Below, in pieces: positions 29,718 to 40,246 of a stretch of 64,000 nt of DNA (position 1 is its first letter; the number at the start of each line of letters is the position of its first letter). Under the pieces are notes generated by a model. That model saw only the letters and a list, made by a program, of their open reading frames with translations, was not told where the DNA came from and did not search any database. Origin of the DNA: Chroococcidiopsidaceae cyanobacterium YX2bin18 (GTDB taxonomy: Bacteria > Cyanobacteriota > Cyanobacteriia > Cyanobacteriales > Chroococcidiopsidaceae); the NCBI GenBank assembly GCA_030446505.1, contig JAUJND010000008.1, forward strand, positions 1 to 64,000. The letters run 5' to 3'. The position numbers and the translations under genes were made by a program.

Positions 29718-32105
29718 TTAGGCAGCTGAGCGCAGTACCTCGATACCGTTAATCGCACCAAAGTTTACTTCTGACCTGAAATTGATATTCAGTGTACCGC
29801 CTGTAACTTGGATACCTTCAAGAGGTACGACTACAGCAGTTAAGGCACCCCCAGCGGCGGCTGTGATGTCGAAGTTGTCAAGCACAGTTTTACCTTCTAT
29901 GGCGACATCAAAGATACGTCTGCCAATGCCAGCAGGACCTTGATTTGGAGTGCCAGTGAAGTTCACTTCCGCAAAGTGCAGACGCACATCAACTTTCCCG
30001 CTCACAGGTAGATTGTAGGAGATGAGACGAGATTCTATCGGCGAGGACTCAAGACCTGTCTTGGCACGGTAAGTCCAGTAGAGTCTGTCATTAGTTGTGT
30101 TAAGAATATTGGGTGTGCCTCCAGCATTCTCAGCAGTTGCTGGACCGGGGCTTGAGGTGAATAAGCCTTCGTCTGATGACCAACTACCAGATGCATCTGT
30201 GTACGGGGTACCGGCTACATCAAGGCGATATATAGGGGCGCGGGCTGCTGTTGTCTCATTGGACTTAACTGCAAAATCATCGACGGTTGCAGTGAACAGC
30301 GCTCCACCTTTATGACTAGTAATAAGCCCTGCTTTGCTTTGAGCAGCAAAGAAATGACCAAACTCACTTCCCTTATCCTTGAGCGATATGAAGCTAGGCA
30401 TATTTACTAGCGTGCTATTTCCCGCAGCATCAACAACCTCAAACCCAGCCCGAATTGTTCCTGCTACTGGGTCAGTGAATAGTTTCAAATCTAGTGACTG
30501 CAAGGTTGAGGCGTTAGCAATCGGCACAATTTCGCCTATGCGATCAGACACCCCATTATTCTCGAACAAGAACTCTACACCAACGCCGCCATTGAGATTT
30601 CTCGCTACTAGCTTGACGTAGTTATTTTGGTCATAACCAAACATCACACCCGCCTGCTCAGCCCCTGCATTAAGGTAGCTCAGCGAGCCGAGCAGTTTAG
30701 TGTTGATTACAGCCTTACCTGCCCTGCCGTCAAATTTAGTCTGCAACCCATTTACCAGGTTATTGTCGCTGCTGTTAATGCCTGCGGTGCTAGTAACTTT
30801 TAGGGTGCTTGCAGTTGGATTGATGTCTAATAGCGACTTCTGATAGGATGCGGTTGAGGTGTAGCCATCGTTTTTGTTAAGTTGAGTACTGGTAAAGCCA
30901 ATAGTCTGCCCATCCTTATCAGTTAGGCTACCTTGATATGTCTTGTTGAAGTTAAATATCAAATCGGGTGAACCAGGGACTAAACCGCCTACGGCTGGGT
31001 CTAAAGCTGGTGACTCAGGTTTAGCATTCGTGAGCAAGTAAACATTGTCGTTGTAGTCAAAGTTCTTCTGTGGATTGATACCAGTGTCGGAAGCAGCTAT
31101 CCAAGTGTTAGGGATAATAGCGCCATTCTCATCCCGTGCAGTGTATATCCGCCATTCATGCGTTGTAATGCCATTGATGATATTCTTACTATCATCTGTC
31201 GAACCTGGACCACGCTTAAGGGCAAAGGGACCACTTGGATTAAAATCTACGTTGTTGCTTGTAGGTGCAACGATTTTACCACCAACCAAAATATTAGCGG
31301 GCAGCAACTTTTGATTTTCTCCGCCACCTCGGTCTTCACCGCCTGGCAGCGCATAGAGAAAATTACCGCTACTGCTGCCTTTTGGCACAAATTCTACACC
31401 ATCGTGTGGGATCGTGTCGGGGCTACTGTATACCGCGATTGGGAATAATTCTACAGGAGCGCTGGCATTGGCACGCACCCAGTAGGGGGAGTAAACCTCA
31501 TCTCCTAGCAGAGTTTTTGTCCCACCCATTCTTTGGTTTTCCGTACCTACATTAGTACCAAACCCAAAGGAGCGAACTATCTCTGCTACCGAAGGCTCAA
31601 ATCTACCAGTGACGTTGTCAGCATTAAGCCCTGCCAAATCAACTGTTTTTGTCGGCTGATCCGGGTCATTACTGCTAATGGTCAGTGATGCGTAGTTTTC
31701 GCCGTTTAATGTATGGGTCACCCCCGATGCACTAAGTGTGGCAGTCCGCTGAGGCAAAAATCGAACGGGGAGGCTGTAAGAACCACCAGGTGCGATGGTA
31801 ATAGGCAGATTCGCCGTAGATTTAAAGTCCTCATCCCTTTCATGGTCGGCAGGGCGTACAGCGTTAAACTTTTCTTGCGAGTCACCGAAAGCCAGCGCTG
31901 TAATCGTTAAAGCTTGACTGCCTGTGTTTCTGAGCGTCAGGTCTTTCTCTGCGCGCGGTTGCTCCTTGAACGTGCTGAACACCATCCGGTTCTGCAAGGT
32001 GTTCGAGACTTCTGAACTAGGGCTGAAAACTTCGAGGTTGGGTCCTGCTGCAAGAGCTTGGGCGCTAGTAGGCTCCAAGCCTAACGTAGAAACTTCATTA
32101 GCCAT
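29718..32105 (-). CDS. Large extracellular protein with C-terminal malectin domain
   Basis: 795 residues. No signal peptide (MANEVSTLGLEPTSAQALAA). Residues about 25-160 are an Ig-like choice-of-anchor/DUF1573-like domain (EKDLTLRNTGSQALTITALA, FLPQRTATLSASG). The middle (about 440-630) looks like a laminin-G/concanavalin-like jelly roll (AGVMFGYDQNNYVKLVARNL). The C-terminus (about 640-795) is a malectin domain: PIYRLDVAGTPYTDASGSW, a WTYR block, VDVRLHFAEVNF, RIFDVAIEGKTVLDNFDI and NFGAINGIEVL. Malectin domains bind carbohydrate, so a surface or matrix protein is likely. Export without a signal peptide would need a type I or other leaderless route. The terminator is strong; the next gene upstream is 430 bases away. 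Confidence 0.8.
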   Translation of the reverse strand: MANEVSTLGLEPTSAQALAAGPNLEVFSPSSEVSNTLQNRMVFSTFKEQPRAEKDLTLRNTGSQALTITALAFGDSQEKFNAVRPADHERDEDFKSTANLPITIAPGGSYSLPVRFLPQRTATLSASGVTHTLNGENYASLTISSNDPDQPTKTVDLAGLNADNVTGRFEPSVAEIVRSFGFGTNVGTENQRMGGTKTLLGDEVYSPYWVRANASAPVELFPIAVYSSPDTIPHDGVEFVPKGSSSGNFLYALPGGEDRGGGENQKLLPANILVGGKIVAPTSNNVDFNPSGPFALKRGPGSTDDSKNIINGITTHEWRIYTARDENGAIIPNTWIAASDTGINPQKNFDYNDNVYLLTNAKPESPALDPAVGGLVPGSPDLIFNFNKTYQGSLTDKDGQTIGFTSTQLNKNDGYTSTASYQKSLLDINPTASTLKVTSTAGINSSDNNLVNGLQTKFDGRAGKAVINTKLLGSLSYLNAGAEQAGVMFGYDQNNYVKLVARNLNGGVGVEFLFENNGVSDRIGEIVPIANASTLQSLDLKLFTDPVAGTIRAGFEVVDAAGNSTLVNMPSFISLKDKGSEFGHFFAAQSKAGLITSHKGGALFTATVDDFAVKSNETTAARAPIYRLDVAGTPYTDASGSWSSDEGLFTSSPGPATAENAGGTPNILNTTNDRLYWTYRAKTGLESSPIESRLISYNLPVSGKVDVRLHFAEVNFTGTPNQGPAGIGRRIFDVAIEGKTVLDNFDITAAAGGALTAVVVPLEGIQVTGGTLNINFRSEVNFGAINGIEVLRSAA

Positions 32106-32533
32106 GAAATATACTCCAGTAGTGTTTAGGATAAAGATAAAGACAATCTAGGAGTTTAAGCAATACCCGCAGACGTATTGTACCTTGTTATTTAAGCTAC
32201 TTTGTCTGAGTAAGTACTGCACCTGGATCAGCGTAACCAAGCAAAAGCCTATGTTTTCTTTAAAAGATGGTTGAATGTAAAATAATTAACTTACTTTTCA
32301 ACCTAAAGCCAAAAATACTGTCGTTAAAGCATCGCCCTCATGTTAATGATGTCGGATTAATTAAGCACATTTGCAGTAGCTATAACATCAAAAACACTTT
32401 CCTAATGCTAATAACACTTTTATTTTTACTAAGAGAATCTCAGTACAAATTCTTTCTGTCAAGAGTAGCAATAAATTAGCTAATGTATCTAACTATACAG
32501 TGAGTTTAAACTGTAACCATATGAGGTGTTGTC
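32106..32533. other. Non-coding spacer
   Basis: About 430 AT-rich bases between the kelch gene's 3' end and the malectin gene's 5' end. No gene, no convincing hairpin. Confidence 0.4.
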
Positions 32534-33733
32534 TCATTTTTGCCTACGTTTGTTCCCAAAATTTGCTAGTAAAGTATTGTCATCAGTGTTAGCAGTGTTA
32601 TTCAAAGTAATACTCCTAAGAAAGGCTTGCTTTTTAGGACTCGCACTAGAAGCAGAAAGCCACACGTTTGATAAAAAAGTATTGTCGGTATCTATATAGG
32701 AGGAACGACTACTTCTAGCAAGGCGATTTAAGGCTTGGTTATTGATAGGTACACCTTTGTAAGTTGTTGTCCGGAAGAAACCTTTGTTATTACCCATGCT
32801 GTAGAAAATTTGATTCCCAATGCTCCCGGCAGCACCCGAATGGAGTGATGCAGGTAGAGGAGTAAGTGCTTTCCATGAATTCAATCTTGCATCGTAAGCT
32901 GTTACGTCTGACACAGACTGAGCGTGAGAAATTTCGCCTCCAGCAACAATAATCCGACCATCCATTACAAAAGTTGCGGCTCCAATGTGCGATCGCGGAC
33001 GCGGCAGAGGTGCAACTGAAGTCCAGATATTTGGCTTGGCAGGATTCCATACATATACAGATGTCGAGGTAACTGAGTTACTGTCCTGACCGCGCTGACC
33101 AGCGATCGCGTAGATTTTGCCGCCAAGTACAGCGTTCCCTAGATGATTGCGTGGACTAGGAAGCGGAGCAGCAGAAGTCCATCTTGTACCGCCAAGAGAC
33201 AGAACCCAGTGATTACGCTTATCCAAGCGGTTAATATCTGAGCCGCCAAAGAAGTGAAGTTTTTGACCCAGAAGCGCTAACGCTCCACCTCCGCGTGCTT
33301 CAGGAAGTGTTGGCATAGCTAGCCAGGTGTTTGTGTCTACGTTGTATCTCCAGACAGCTTTTGTAGCGTACCTCTGACCGCCAGTTGGTTTACCTGGGTA
33401 GCCGCCAGCTAGATAGATATTTCTGCCATCCACCGCTGTCGAAGTATGTGTAAGCGGAGTTGGCAAATCTGCTATCCGTCTCCAAGTATTGTTCGCTGGG
33501 TTGTACACGTCTGATCTGCTAATCGGTCTTGGAAACGGATCTACACTGCTTTTAATAAACCCACCGAACACATATAGCTTCCCGTCAACAACAGCACTCG
33601 CAGTTTCAGAACGCGCAACTGGCGATGGTGCTACTGTCCTCCAGGCAAACTTTGTCGGGCTTGTCTGCGCTATCAAGTTTGCAGCGACATTCGGATCTGG
33701 TGAATTCAGCATCAAGGTCAGAATAGCCAGCAT
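32534..33733 (-). CDS. Kelch-repeat beta-propeller protein
   Basis: 399 residues. At least five kelch blades are visible by the repeated pattern hydrophobic-GG-(~6)-Y/W-(~6)-W: KLYVFGGFI..VYNPANNTW, NIYLAGGYP..RYNVDTNTW, KLHFFGGSD, KIYAIAGQR..VWNPAKPNIW, RIIVAGGEI..AYDARLNSW. Short hydrophobic N-terminus (MLAILTLMLNSPDPNVAANL) could be a weak or truncated signal peptide. Kelch propellers act as binding scaffolds; no enzyme signature is present. It lies in a row of co-oriented extracellular-type genes, but each has its own spacer of 400-600 bases, so co-transcription is unlikely. Confidence 0.8.
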   Translation of the reverse strand: MLAILTLMLNSPDPNVAANLIAQTSPTKFAWRTVAPSPVARSETASAVVDGKLYVFGGFIKSSVDPFPRPISRSDVYNPANNTWRRIADLPTPLTHTSTAVDGRNIYLAGGYPGKPTGGQRYATKAVWRYNVDTNTWLAMPTLPEARGGGALALLGQKLHFFGGSDINRLDKRNHWVLSLGGTRWTSAAPLPSPRNHLGNAVLGGKIYAIAGQRGQDSNSVTSTSVYVWNPAKPNIWTSVAPLPRPRSHIGAATFVMDGRIIVAGGEISHAQSVSDVTAYDARLNSWKALTPLPASLHSGAAGSIGNQIFYSMGNNKGFFRTTTYKGVPINNQALNRLARSSRSSYIDTDNTFLSNVWLSASSASPKKQAFLRSITLNNTANTDDNTLLANFGNKRRQK

Positions 33734-34242
33734 GATTAGTTACCTCGTACATATTGCATAACTGAAACTGTCATTAGAGGTGAAAGCATCTGGACATCAG
33801 CAGTAGGTATACCGAACACATAGACACATTTAGGGCATGATACCCAAAATGATTTAGTATCTCCTTATTCTTATCTTGATTTATTTTTTTGGTTAGCAAC
33901 GCTCAGTAATCTTTTCTTCATCCAATCTTTAAGAAACGTTCAGTATTAGTACCTAAAATTTGGTAGAACGCATAGCAGCAAAGCGAATGATTTCGTATCT
34001 GATTGCCTGAAATGTCATTTTTTTATTAATTAGCTAGCTTCAATCAGCTTTTCTTCACATAACCTATTAATACAGTTCAGTGTTAGCACGTAAGCAAGTC
34101 GGACTAAATAAATTCAACCGACACATGAGCTACTACACTAGAGCGGCTTGTTGATTCCTGCTAGCATACTCATCTTCGTCTACAAACACACTGTTGTTAT
34201 CTCGTGATACTTCAGTTTTGATAGGTTGTATAAGGATAGTAA

Positions 34243-34273
34243 GAGCCACCCATCTGATTCTGATAAGTGGCTC
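34243..34273 (-). terminator. Terminator of the CHRD gene
   Basis: GAGCCAC and GTGGCTC extended by wobble pairs give a 12-bp stem with a seven-base loop. On the minus strand it is followed by TTACTATCC. It lies about 80 bases after the stop. Confidence 0.6.
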
Positions 34274-34351
34274 GATCCAACCAAAGCAGATTATTTTTCT
34301 GGTATTTAATCGTACTGCGATCGCGGTATTGAAGTAAGTAGGGTAATCAAA

Positions 34352-34828
34352 TTAATGGAGTTGACCTCTTACAGCACCTGTTGGAAGCTTCTCAGTGTGA
34401 AGGTTGACGTAGTAGTTCAGCGGATCGGTTTGGATAGCCAAGCCTAGTGCAAGCGGTACATCAACACACCCACTAGAGGCAGAAAATCCGTTCGCAGGTG
34501 GTATCAGGTTTACTACAATCGGACCATTAGTACCAGCAGTTCCTCGATGGATATGAGTCGCTATCGGCTTATCAACACCAGCAACAGTAATTCCAAAACA
34601 GATTTTTGCTTGAGAATTGTTTAATTTGGTTATCTTGACAGTTGCGCCGCCAACGCCATCAGGATCGCCGACATTTGCAGTACCTGTTTCTGAAACCTCA
34701 TTTCCGCCTAGAAGTACTGCGGATAAAGGTGGAATTCGTGCGCTTTCAACAGAGGCGTTAATCGCAAAAATGCTAGAAACCCCTACAAAGGAAGCCATAG
34801 TAAGACGATGAAGTTGCCGCATAAACAA
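34352..34828 (-). CDS. Secreted CHRD-domain protein
   Basis: 158 residues. Signal peptide about residues 1-29 (RQLHRLTMASFVGVSSIFAI, cleaved near NASVESA). The rest is one CHRD domain: LSAVLLGGNEVSETGTANVG, ATVKITKLNNSQAKICFGITV, the THIHRGTAGTNGPIVVNL core and a GxVRGQLH end. CHRD domains occur in chordin and in many bacterial extracellular proteins of unknown function. Two Cys may form a disulfide. About 780 non-coding bases lie upstream. Confidence 0.85.
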   Translation of the reverse strand: MFMRQLHRLTMASFVGVSSIFAINASVESARIPPLSAVLLGGNEVSETGTANVGDPDGVGGATVKITKLNNSQAKICFGITVAGVDKPIATHIHRGTAGTNGPIVVNLIPPANGFSASSGCVDVPLALGLAIQTDPLNYYVNLHTEKLPTGAVRGQLH

Positions 34829-35604
34829 TTCCTCTTGTGTGTATTGGCTGATTGGAAGCTTTGTCTATTTAACCGACTACATCGGTAAATATAGTTATTA
34901 ATATTACTATTTAACTGAGTTCTTAACAAGTTAATTAGATAACATTAAATAAATTAAATTTATTAAGTGTAACTGGATTAGCACTTGCTTAATGTTAGGC
35001 AAACTGGTTTGAGTTTCGTAGAGTTAAATACCAGTTTTAGAAACCTAACCTATGATAGATTTCTAGATCAATTCTCCAACTTAAGTCTAAGATATGTAAA
35101 TTTTATGTCTAATTAATGTCTAATTTTTGACTAAATAAGTGAAATAGTTAAAACCATTAGCAATTACGTCAGCAACTATAAAAATGCCTTCAGTAATACC
35201 AGATAACTTGCTTGACTAAAAATGGATTTGCTGATTTGATGTTGTTAGCGTTATCTGATATCTTGCACCTAAGTAGGCTGGCTCAGAGAATTCATACTTA
35301 CGGATGTAGATGCTTTCAACTTGCTGAAGACTAGCTCGGCTAAACGGGTTTGAACCTTAATAGCGGACGAGCATTTTTCTGCTTTGCTACTTTAAGCTAA
35401 AGATGAATAAAAGATATGAATTCTTCTAGCTTTTTCAAATATTGAAAATACTACACTTTCCTTAATCGCTACAATAGAGTATCACGAGTTATAACTATCT
35501 GTTGTATCACGAAGAGTAATGTAAATACTAACTAATAAGTCTTATTAAAAGCCAGTATTCAACTAACTTTTAATAAATTACATCTTCTAAATTAGAGCTA
35601 TTAA
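34829..35604. other. Long AT-rich spacer with a dispersed repeat
   Basis: No gene seen. At 35260-35282 is the sequence ATCTTGCACCTAAGTAGGCT plus GGC, found again with one mismatch at 43889-43911 next to an IS1 remnant. The rest holds no hairpin or coding signal I would defend. Confidence 0.5.
35260..35282 (+). repeat. 23-bp repeat shared with the IS1 remnant edge
   Basis: It matches 43889-43911 at 22 of 23 positions. At that second site it lies 24 bases beyond the end of the IS1 transposase frame, where an element end is expected, so this copy could be a solo IS1-type end. Confidence 0.55.
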
Positions 35605-35640
35605 AAGGATTACATCTCTTAATCAAGAGGTGTAATCCTT
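35605..35640 (-). terminator. Terminator of the phytase fusion gene
   Basis: AAGGATTACATCTCTT (35605-35620) pairs with 35625-35640 over 16 positions with one wobble; four-base loop. On the minus strand it is followed by TTAATAG. It lies 35 bases after the stop. Confidence 0.8.
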
Positions 35641-35674
35641 GTTTCAACAGCTTGTTAAAATTTCACTTGCCCTG

Positions 35675-38600
35675 TTAAACGAAAATGAAATTATTACTCT
35701 CAAGGCTACTAGCTTGAATTCCAGTGAGGATAGCAATGTCTTGACCAAGGATATTTAGAGTAGTGTCATTGACGTTACTACCAATACCCTGAGTAATTGC
35801 CAACTGCTCAAATGTCACTCCTGCCAATTGAATTCGATCTTGTTGACTAGTGAAGTCACTGATAGTGTCAACTCCCTGATTAACGCTCAATACAAATAGG
35901 TCATTGCCACTACCACCATTCAATAAATCGTCACCATCGTTACCTAATAGGCGATCGCTACCCTTGCCACCTGAAAGTGTGTCGTTGCCAGCACCACCCC
36001 GTAGCAAATCATCACCGCTCAACCCCTTGATAGTGTCATCCCCACCCTGACCATTGATAACGTCTTGAGAGCGATTAAAGCCTTTAATGTTGTTATCTAA
36101 ATCATTGAGGAACGTCACGCTGTCGCGGTGGAAAATTCGCTGACGTTGCGAGTCGGCGTTGAAGACATCAAAGTTGTCTTGAATTTGGTCTTGCCCGTTA
36201 AACAGGATATTGCCAGGGTTAGCATTTGTAGGCTTTTGGAGGTTATCCAGGTTTTCGAGATTGAAGTCGTTAAGGATGACTTGAGTACGATCAATATCCT
36301 CAAACGAAATCACCAAATCAGTTTCATCCTGAGTTAAGAGCATATTCTTAGCAGTTAGCTCCTCCCCCTGGAATTTAATGATGTCGAATTCAGTAATTAC
36401 ATTTGGCGACACTCTGCCACCAGTGCCAACACCAGTGAAATCTGTGACGGTATCAATACCATCACCACGATTAATTACAAAAGTGTCGTTATCGCCACCT
36501 CCTGTTAAGCGATCATTGCTCAACAGACCTGTAATCATGTCATCACCCTTGAAGCCGTTAAGGCGATCGCTTCTGAAACTGCCAATTAAGTTATCGTCTG
36601 CGGCTGTACCCTCAACTACGTTGAATAGAGGATCACGGGGATTAAAACTAGTAGTATCAATCGCCAAGGGATTCGGGAAAGCATTAGCGACATTCTCCCA
36701 AGGAACAAACTTAAAGTTACTGCTGACATTTTCTATTTCACCGTCCTCATTGACGACAACAGCAGGCTCATTTGACCCATCCTGAACGACCAATAGCCCA
36801 GAGGGGAACTGCGCTCCTAGCGGCACATTGATCACATCAGCGCCATCAGATTCCTCAACACTATCAACACCACCAGATTTACCGATCGCAAAATTGCCGA
36901 GGTAAGCGTTGTTGCCTTCTCGCGTGAAGGCTGCATAGGTGCTGTCTCCTTGGCTAGAGGCAAGTAGGTAGCCCTTACCATCAGCGGCGTAATAAATTGT
37001 TAGTCCCTCAACATCAGCTTCTAAGTTGCTACCATCTGGCTTAACTGCTTCAATTAGATCGCCTGTATCACCACCGCTAGGTTCAGCCGAAAACTTAAAG
37101 ATGCCTCCTTTTTCCTGAGCCACGTAGAGGTATCCGAGTTCACGGTCTGCCACCATACCTTCAACTTGAGCATCTTCCAACTCACCTCCAGCGGGAATGG
37201 GAACGGTCAGCGATCGCACGAGACTTGCACTAACTTGATTATTCCCGTCATCTACCAATTCTAGTTGAGCAACCTTATTACCCTCTCGCTGGCTGACAAA
37301 GACATAGGACTTGCCGGAAACGGGGCTTGTGTAGGTCGCCAAGCCATAAGCCGTTTGTTCGCCGTCATCTATACCAAAGATTGATGCAGTGATATTGTCA
37401 TCAGTAACATTGGTAAGTTGGCGGGTTATTGGGTCAACTTTGAAGATAGCTAGCGTGTCATTTTCTCGGTCAGAGGCTACAGCCAGATCGACACTCTGCC
37501 CATCAAGATTGAAGCCATAGACCAAATCGACGTTGTTATAGCGCACATCACCAGGTGAACCTGGTGAAATTGTCTGTGTTACTTGACCATTCAGGTTATA
37601 CACTGATAAGCCACCATCTTTCAGCGTCCCAATGACCAAACTTTTTGCCGCATCAGTGGGATGAACGTAGATCGCTGGATCATCCGCATCACCTGGTTGC
37701 TGGTTGTTAGAGGCTCATCCAAGTCGACAACCTGCGGTGTCTCTAATGCAGGCAAAACTTCAGGAATAGTGTTTATGTCAACCGCAAAGGATAGAAACTG
37801 GGTAAACTGCGTCGCACTGAAATTGTTGTCGCTGACAACTATCAGAGATTGCCGTCCGTCTGGTAGCGTCGGACCTAGAGTAATGCCCTCGATGTTGTCT
37901 AATTGCACTCCCTAACTCAGCGAAGTCAAGCAGCAGTCTTTTCTTGCGCCACCGCTTCAACCTCAAGTCCGTCAACGCTATCAACGCCACTAATATCAGT
38001 TGCTCCTTGCAAGCGCACCTCATACAGCTTAATGTTGTTGCCCACGCCAACAGAAAAAGATCGCTCTAAAGCTAGCAAAGTACCACTATTATCTAGAGCT
38101 AATAACTCAACCAATCCATTCGTACTAAATTGATCGGCAGGAATTGGCGGAGCAGCAACTGGATCAGTCTCATACAAAAATTCTGCTTCTGGTTTGCCCG
38201 TAACTAAGTTGTATTTCAAGATCCGCGAAGGGCTACCATTTTCAATTGTGGCGATCGCCCCATCTTGCGCTAAGGCATTTTCTGTAGCTGTGAACAGAAA
38301 TTTTTGATCGGGGGTAATTGTTACGCTTCAAAAGCCAAATTGTCACGGATACCGCTAGAGCCTGTTGTCGGCAAAAACTTTTTGGGAACTGGTAGTTCCC
38401 GGAGTTGCTCTCCTGTAAGTGAGAACTCATTAACAAAGGGATTAACTTGGGGAGTGGCTGTAACAGATCCTTCAGAAGAGATAAAAACAGTACCCTTGTC
38501 AGTTAGACTAATACCTTCTGGGTCAAGACTGGATGCCGCGAAAGGATTGCCATTTTCATCCGTGAGAGTCGTCACATCCCGGAATTTGATGTCTCCGTTG

Positions 38601-39967
38601 TTCAGTTCACCGTCACTAAGATTGATGTCAAGTGTATAGAATCGAGCCGGATTAATTTGGCTGCGATCATCAGAAATGCTGTAGTAGACATTCTTGGATG
38701 GATCGTAGGTAAGACCGGATAGTCCGCCTACTTCAGTGCTGTCAAATAGGAGTCCCGTTGGAAATGTAACTTCGCCTATAAAGTCCAGATCGTTAACCGT
38801 CTTCCTATTATTCGGAACCGTTACATCTGTCCAAACCAGACGATGATCGGAGCTGGGAAAGCCGCCAGGGAGAGCCGGATCAAAGTCTCCAACTAGGCGG
38901 AACAAAGGGTCGTCACTCTTTGGCCAAAATACAGCTGCATCAGTAATCTCCAGATTATGCGAGGGCAAGACATAATCTGCCCGTAAGTTACCAGGTGCAG
39001 TATCTGCAAAGTCAGCAGTATCAAATGCTGGATTTCCTACATGGTCATCATTGGCAGCATTCTGACGGGCTGCTGCGTCTGGACCACCATTGCTATCTGG
39101 GGTAACGCTAGTGTTAATTAGGGGATTATCTAGCAGTTGCAGAATCGCATTATTGGTACTGTCTCCATCAAACGGATCAGCATTCTGGTCGCCCATAATT
39201 ACAAACCGTGAACCAGGAGTGAGCCCACCAAGGCTGCCAGCATCATCGTAGATATAGTCGCCCTTTCCAGGTGTCACGTAGTCTGCCCAGAAGCGAATTT
39301 CATCGTGGTTGCGCGTGCCGTTGCGGTCTTCTGGACCGTCAAATACAGGTGGGGTCGGATGGCTAGCAAGGACGTGGACAATCTGTCCGTTGACGTTGAT
39401 TGGGATATCCCAGTGGCTCTTGGAAGAGAGGCGAAAAACCTCCAGTTCCTCAGGCGAATACCAGTCGTTTGGCTCAGGTGTTGCTGGATCGTCAGGTAGT
39501 AAAGCACCTGGCATATCCTTCCAGAGAAAGTTTTGGAAGGTGCGGATGTTTTCCGTGTCGATTGGATACTTGGAGTACAATGCCATGCCAAACTGCCCAG
39601 GGAAGAAGCCAAATCCAAAGGCATCATTTGGACCCCCAACTGAACCATTATTGTCAAGGTCAAATCCGGAAGGGATACCTGTGTTTGACGGGTCAACGTG
39701 AATGTAGGGAAACTCAATCGGGTTTGCCCCGTTCTGGCTCACTTCGAGATAGTTCTCCCGGAAAAGCCGAGCAGCTGCGTCATTTGGCTCGAAGTCGAAC
39801 TCATTAATCAGCACGATATCTGGATTAGTCCGCTGAATAATTTCAGCTACATTCTTAGCTTGCTCGTTGTCTGGAGTTGATAGATCGTCGATCAGTTGAC
39901 CTTCTTCATTGCGATTTAGTGAGGCGTTAAATGTTGCGAAGCGAATAGGTTCTTGAGTACCTGTCAT
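35675..39967 (-). CDS. Nuclease / esterase-like phytase / beta-propeller phytase / RTX fusion, frameshifted
   Basis: About 1,430 residues if four single-base shifts are bridged (near 38325, 37937, 37914 and 37699). The domain order is visible across the breaks. Residues 1-390: endonuclease/exonuclease/phosphatase fold (RFATFNASLNR, DIVLINEFDF, VIMGDQNADPFDG, SSDHRLVW). Then an esterase-like phytase domain (GGLSGLTYDPSKNVYYSISD, SLDPEGISLTDKGTVFISSE, QLDNIEGITLGPTL). Then a beta-propeller phytase domain with its DADDPAIYVHP signature, NVDLVYGFNL and AQVEGMVADRELGYLYVAQE. The C-terminus has RTX Ca-binding nonapeptides (GGAGNDTLSGGKGSDRLLGN). There is no signal peptide, so RTX-dependent type I export is expected. 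Role inferred: releasing phosphate from extracellular DNA and phytate. It may be a decayed gene or a sequence-error victim. Confidence 0.8.
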
Positions 39968-40034
39968 GACTTCCTTAATTGCAGTAGAAGGGGGATTTTA
40001 AGTTAATTAAGATTGCCAAGCATATTTGCTTTTT

Positions 40035-40192
40035 GTGGACTAAATCACGTAAAAAAGGCTCACAAACTCATCATCAAGTCTTTGAACCTCATGGTTGAGA
40101 TTCTGATACTCATCATCGAGTCTTTAAACCTTGTGGTTGAGTCCTAAAACCTCAGCATCAAGTCTTTGAGCCTCTCTTGGCTGAAGTTTAAA
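40035..40192 (-). repeat. 42-base tandem repeat, remnant of a coiled-coil frame
   Basis: Three imperfect 42-base units begin near 40066, 40108 and 40150. Read on the minus strand they give 14-residue (two-heptad) units: EAQRLDAEVLGLNH, then (after one stop) RLDDEYQNLNHEVQ and RLDDEF. The period equals two heptads of a coiled coil. There is one in-frame TAA and no start. Confidence 0.65.
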
Positions 40193-40200
40193 TAACTGTC

Positions 40201-40242
40201 ATAACAAGAACCAGTGAGTGTTTATTCCCTGGTTCTTGTTAT
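40201..40242 (-). terminator. Terminator of the extracellular nuclease gene
   Basis: ATAACAAGAACCAG and its exact complement form a 14-bp stem with a 14-base loop, five bases after the stop codon. There is no strong T run. Confidence 0.7.
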
Positions 40243-40246
40243 GGCG

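Noticed and set aside
31713-32151. Plus-strand frames opposite the malectin and RTX genes
   Set aside because: Long antisense frames are expected opposite GC-biased repetitive coding sequence; their translations show no family and no start signals.
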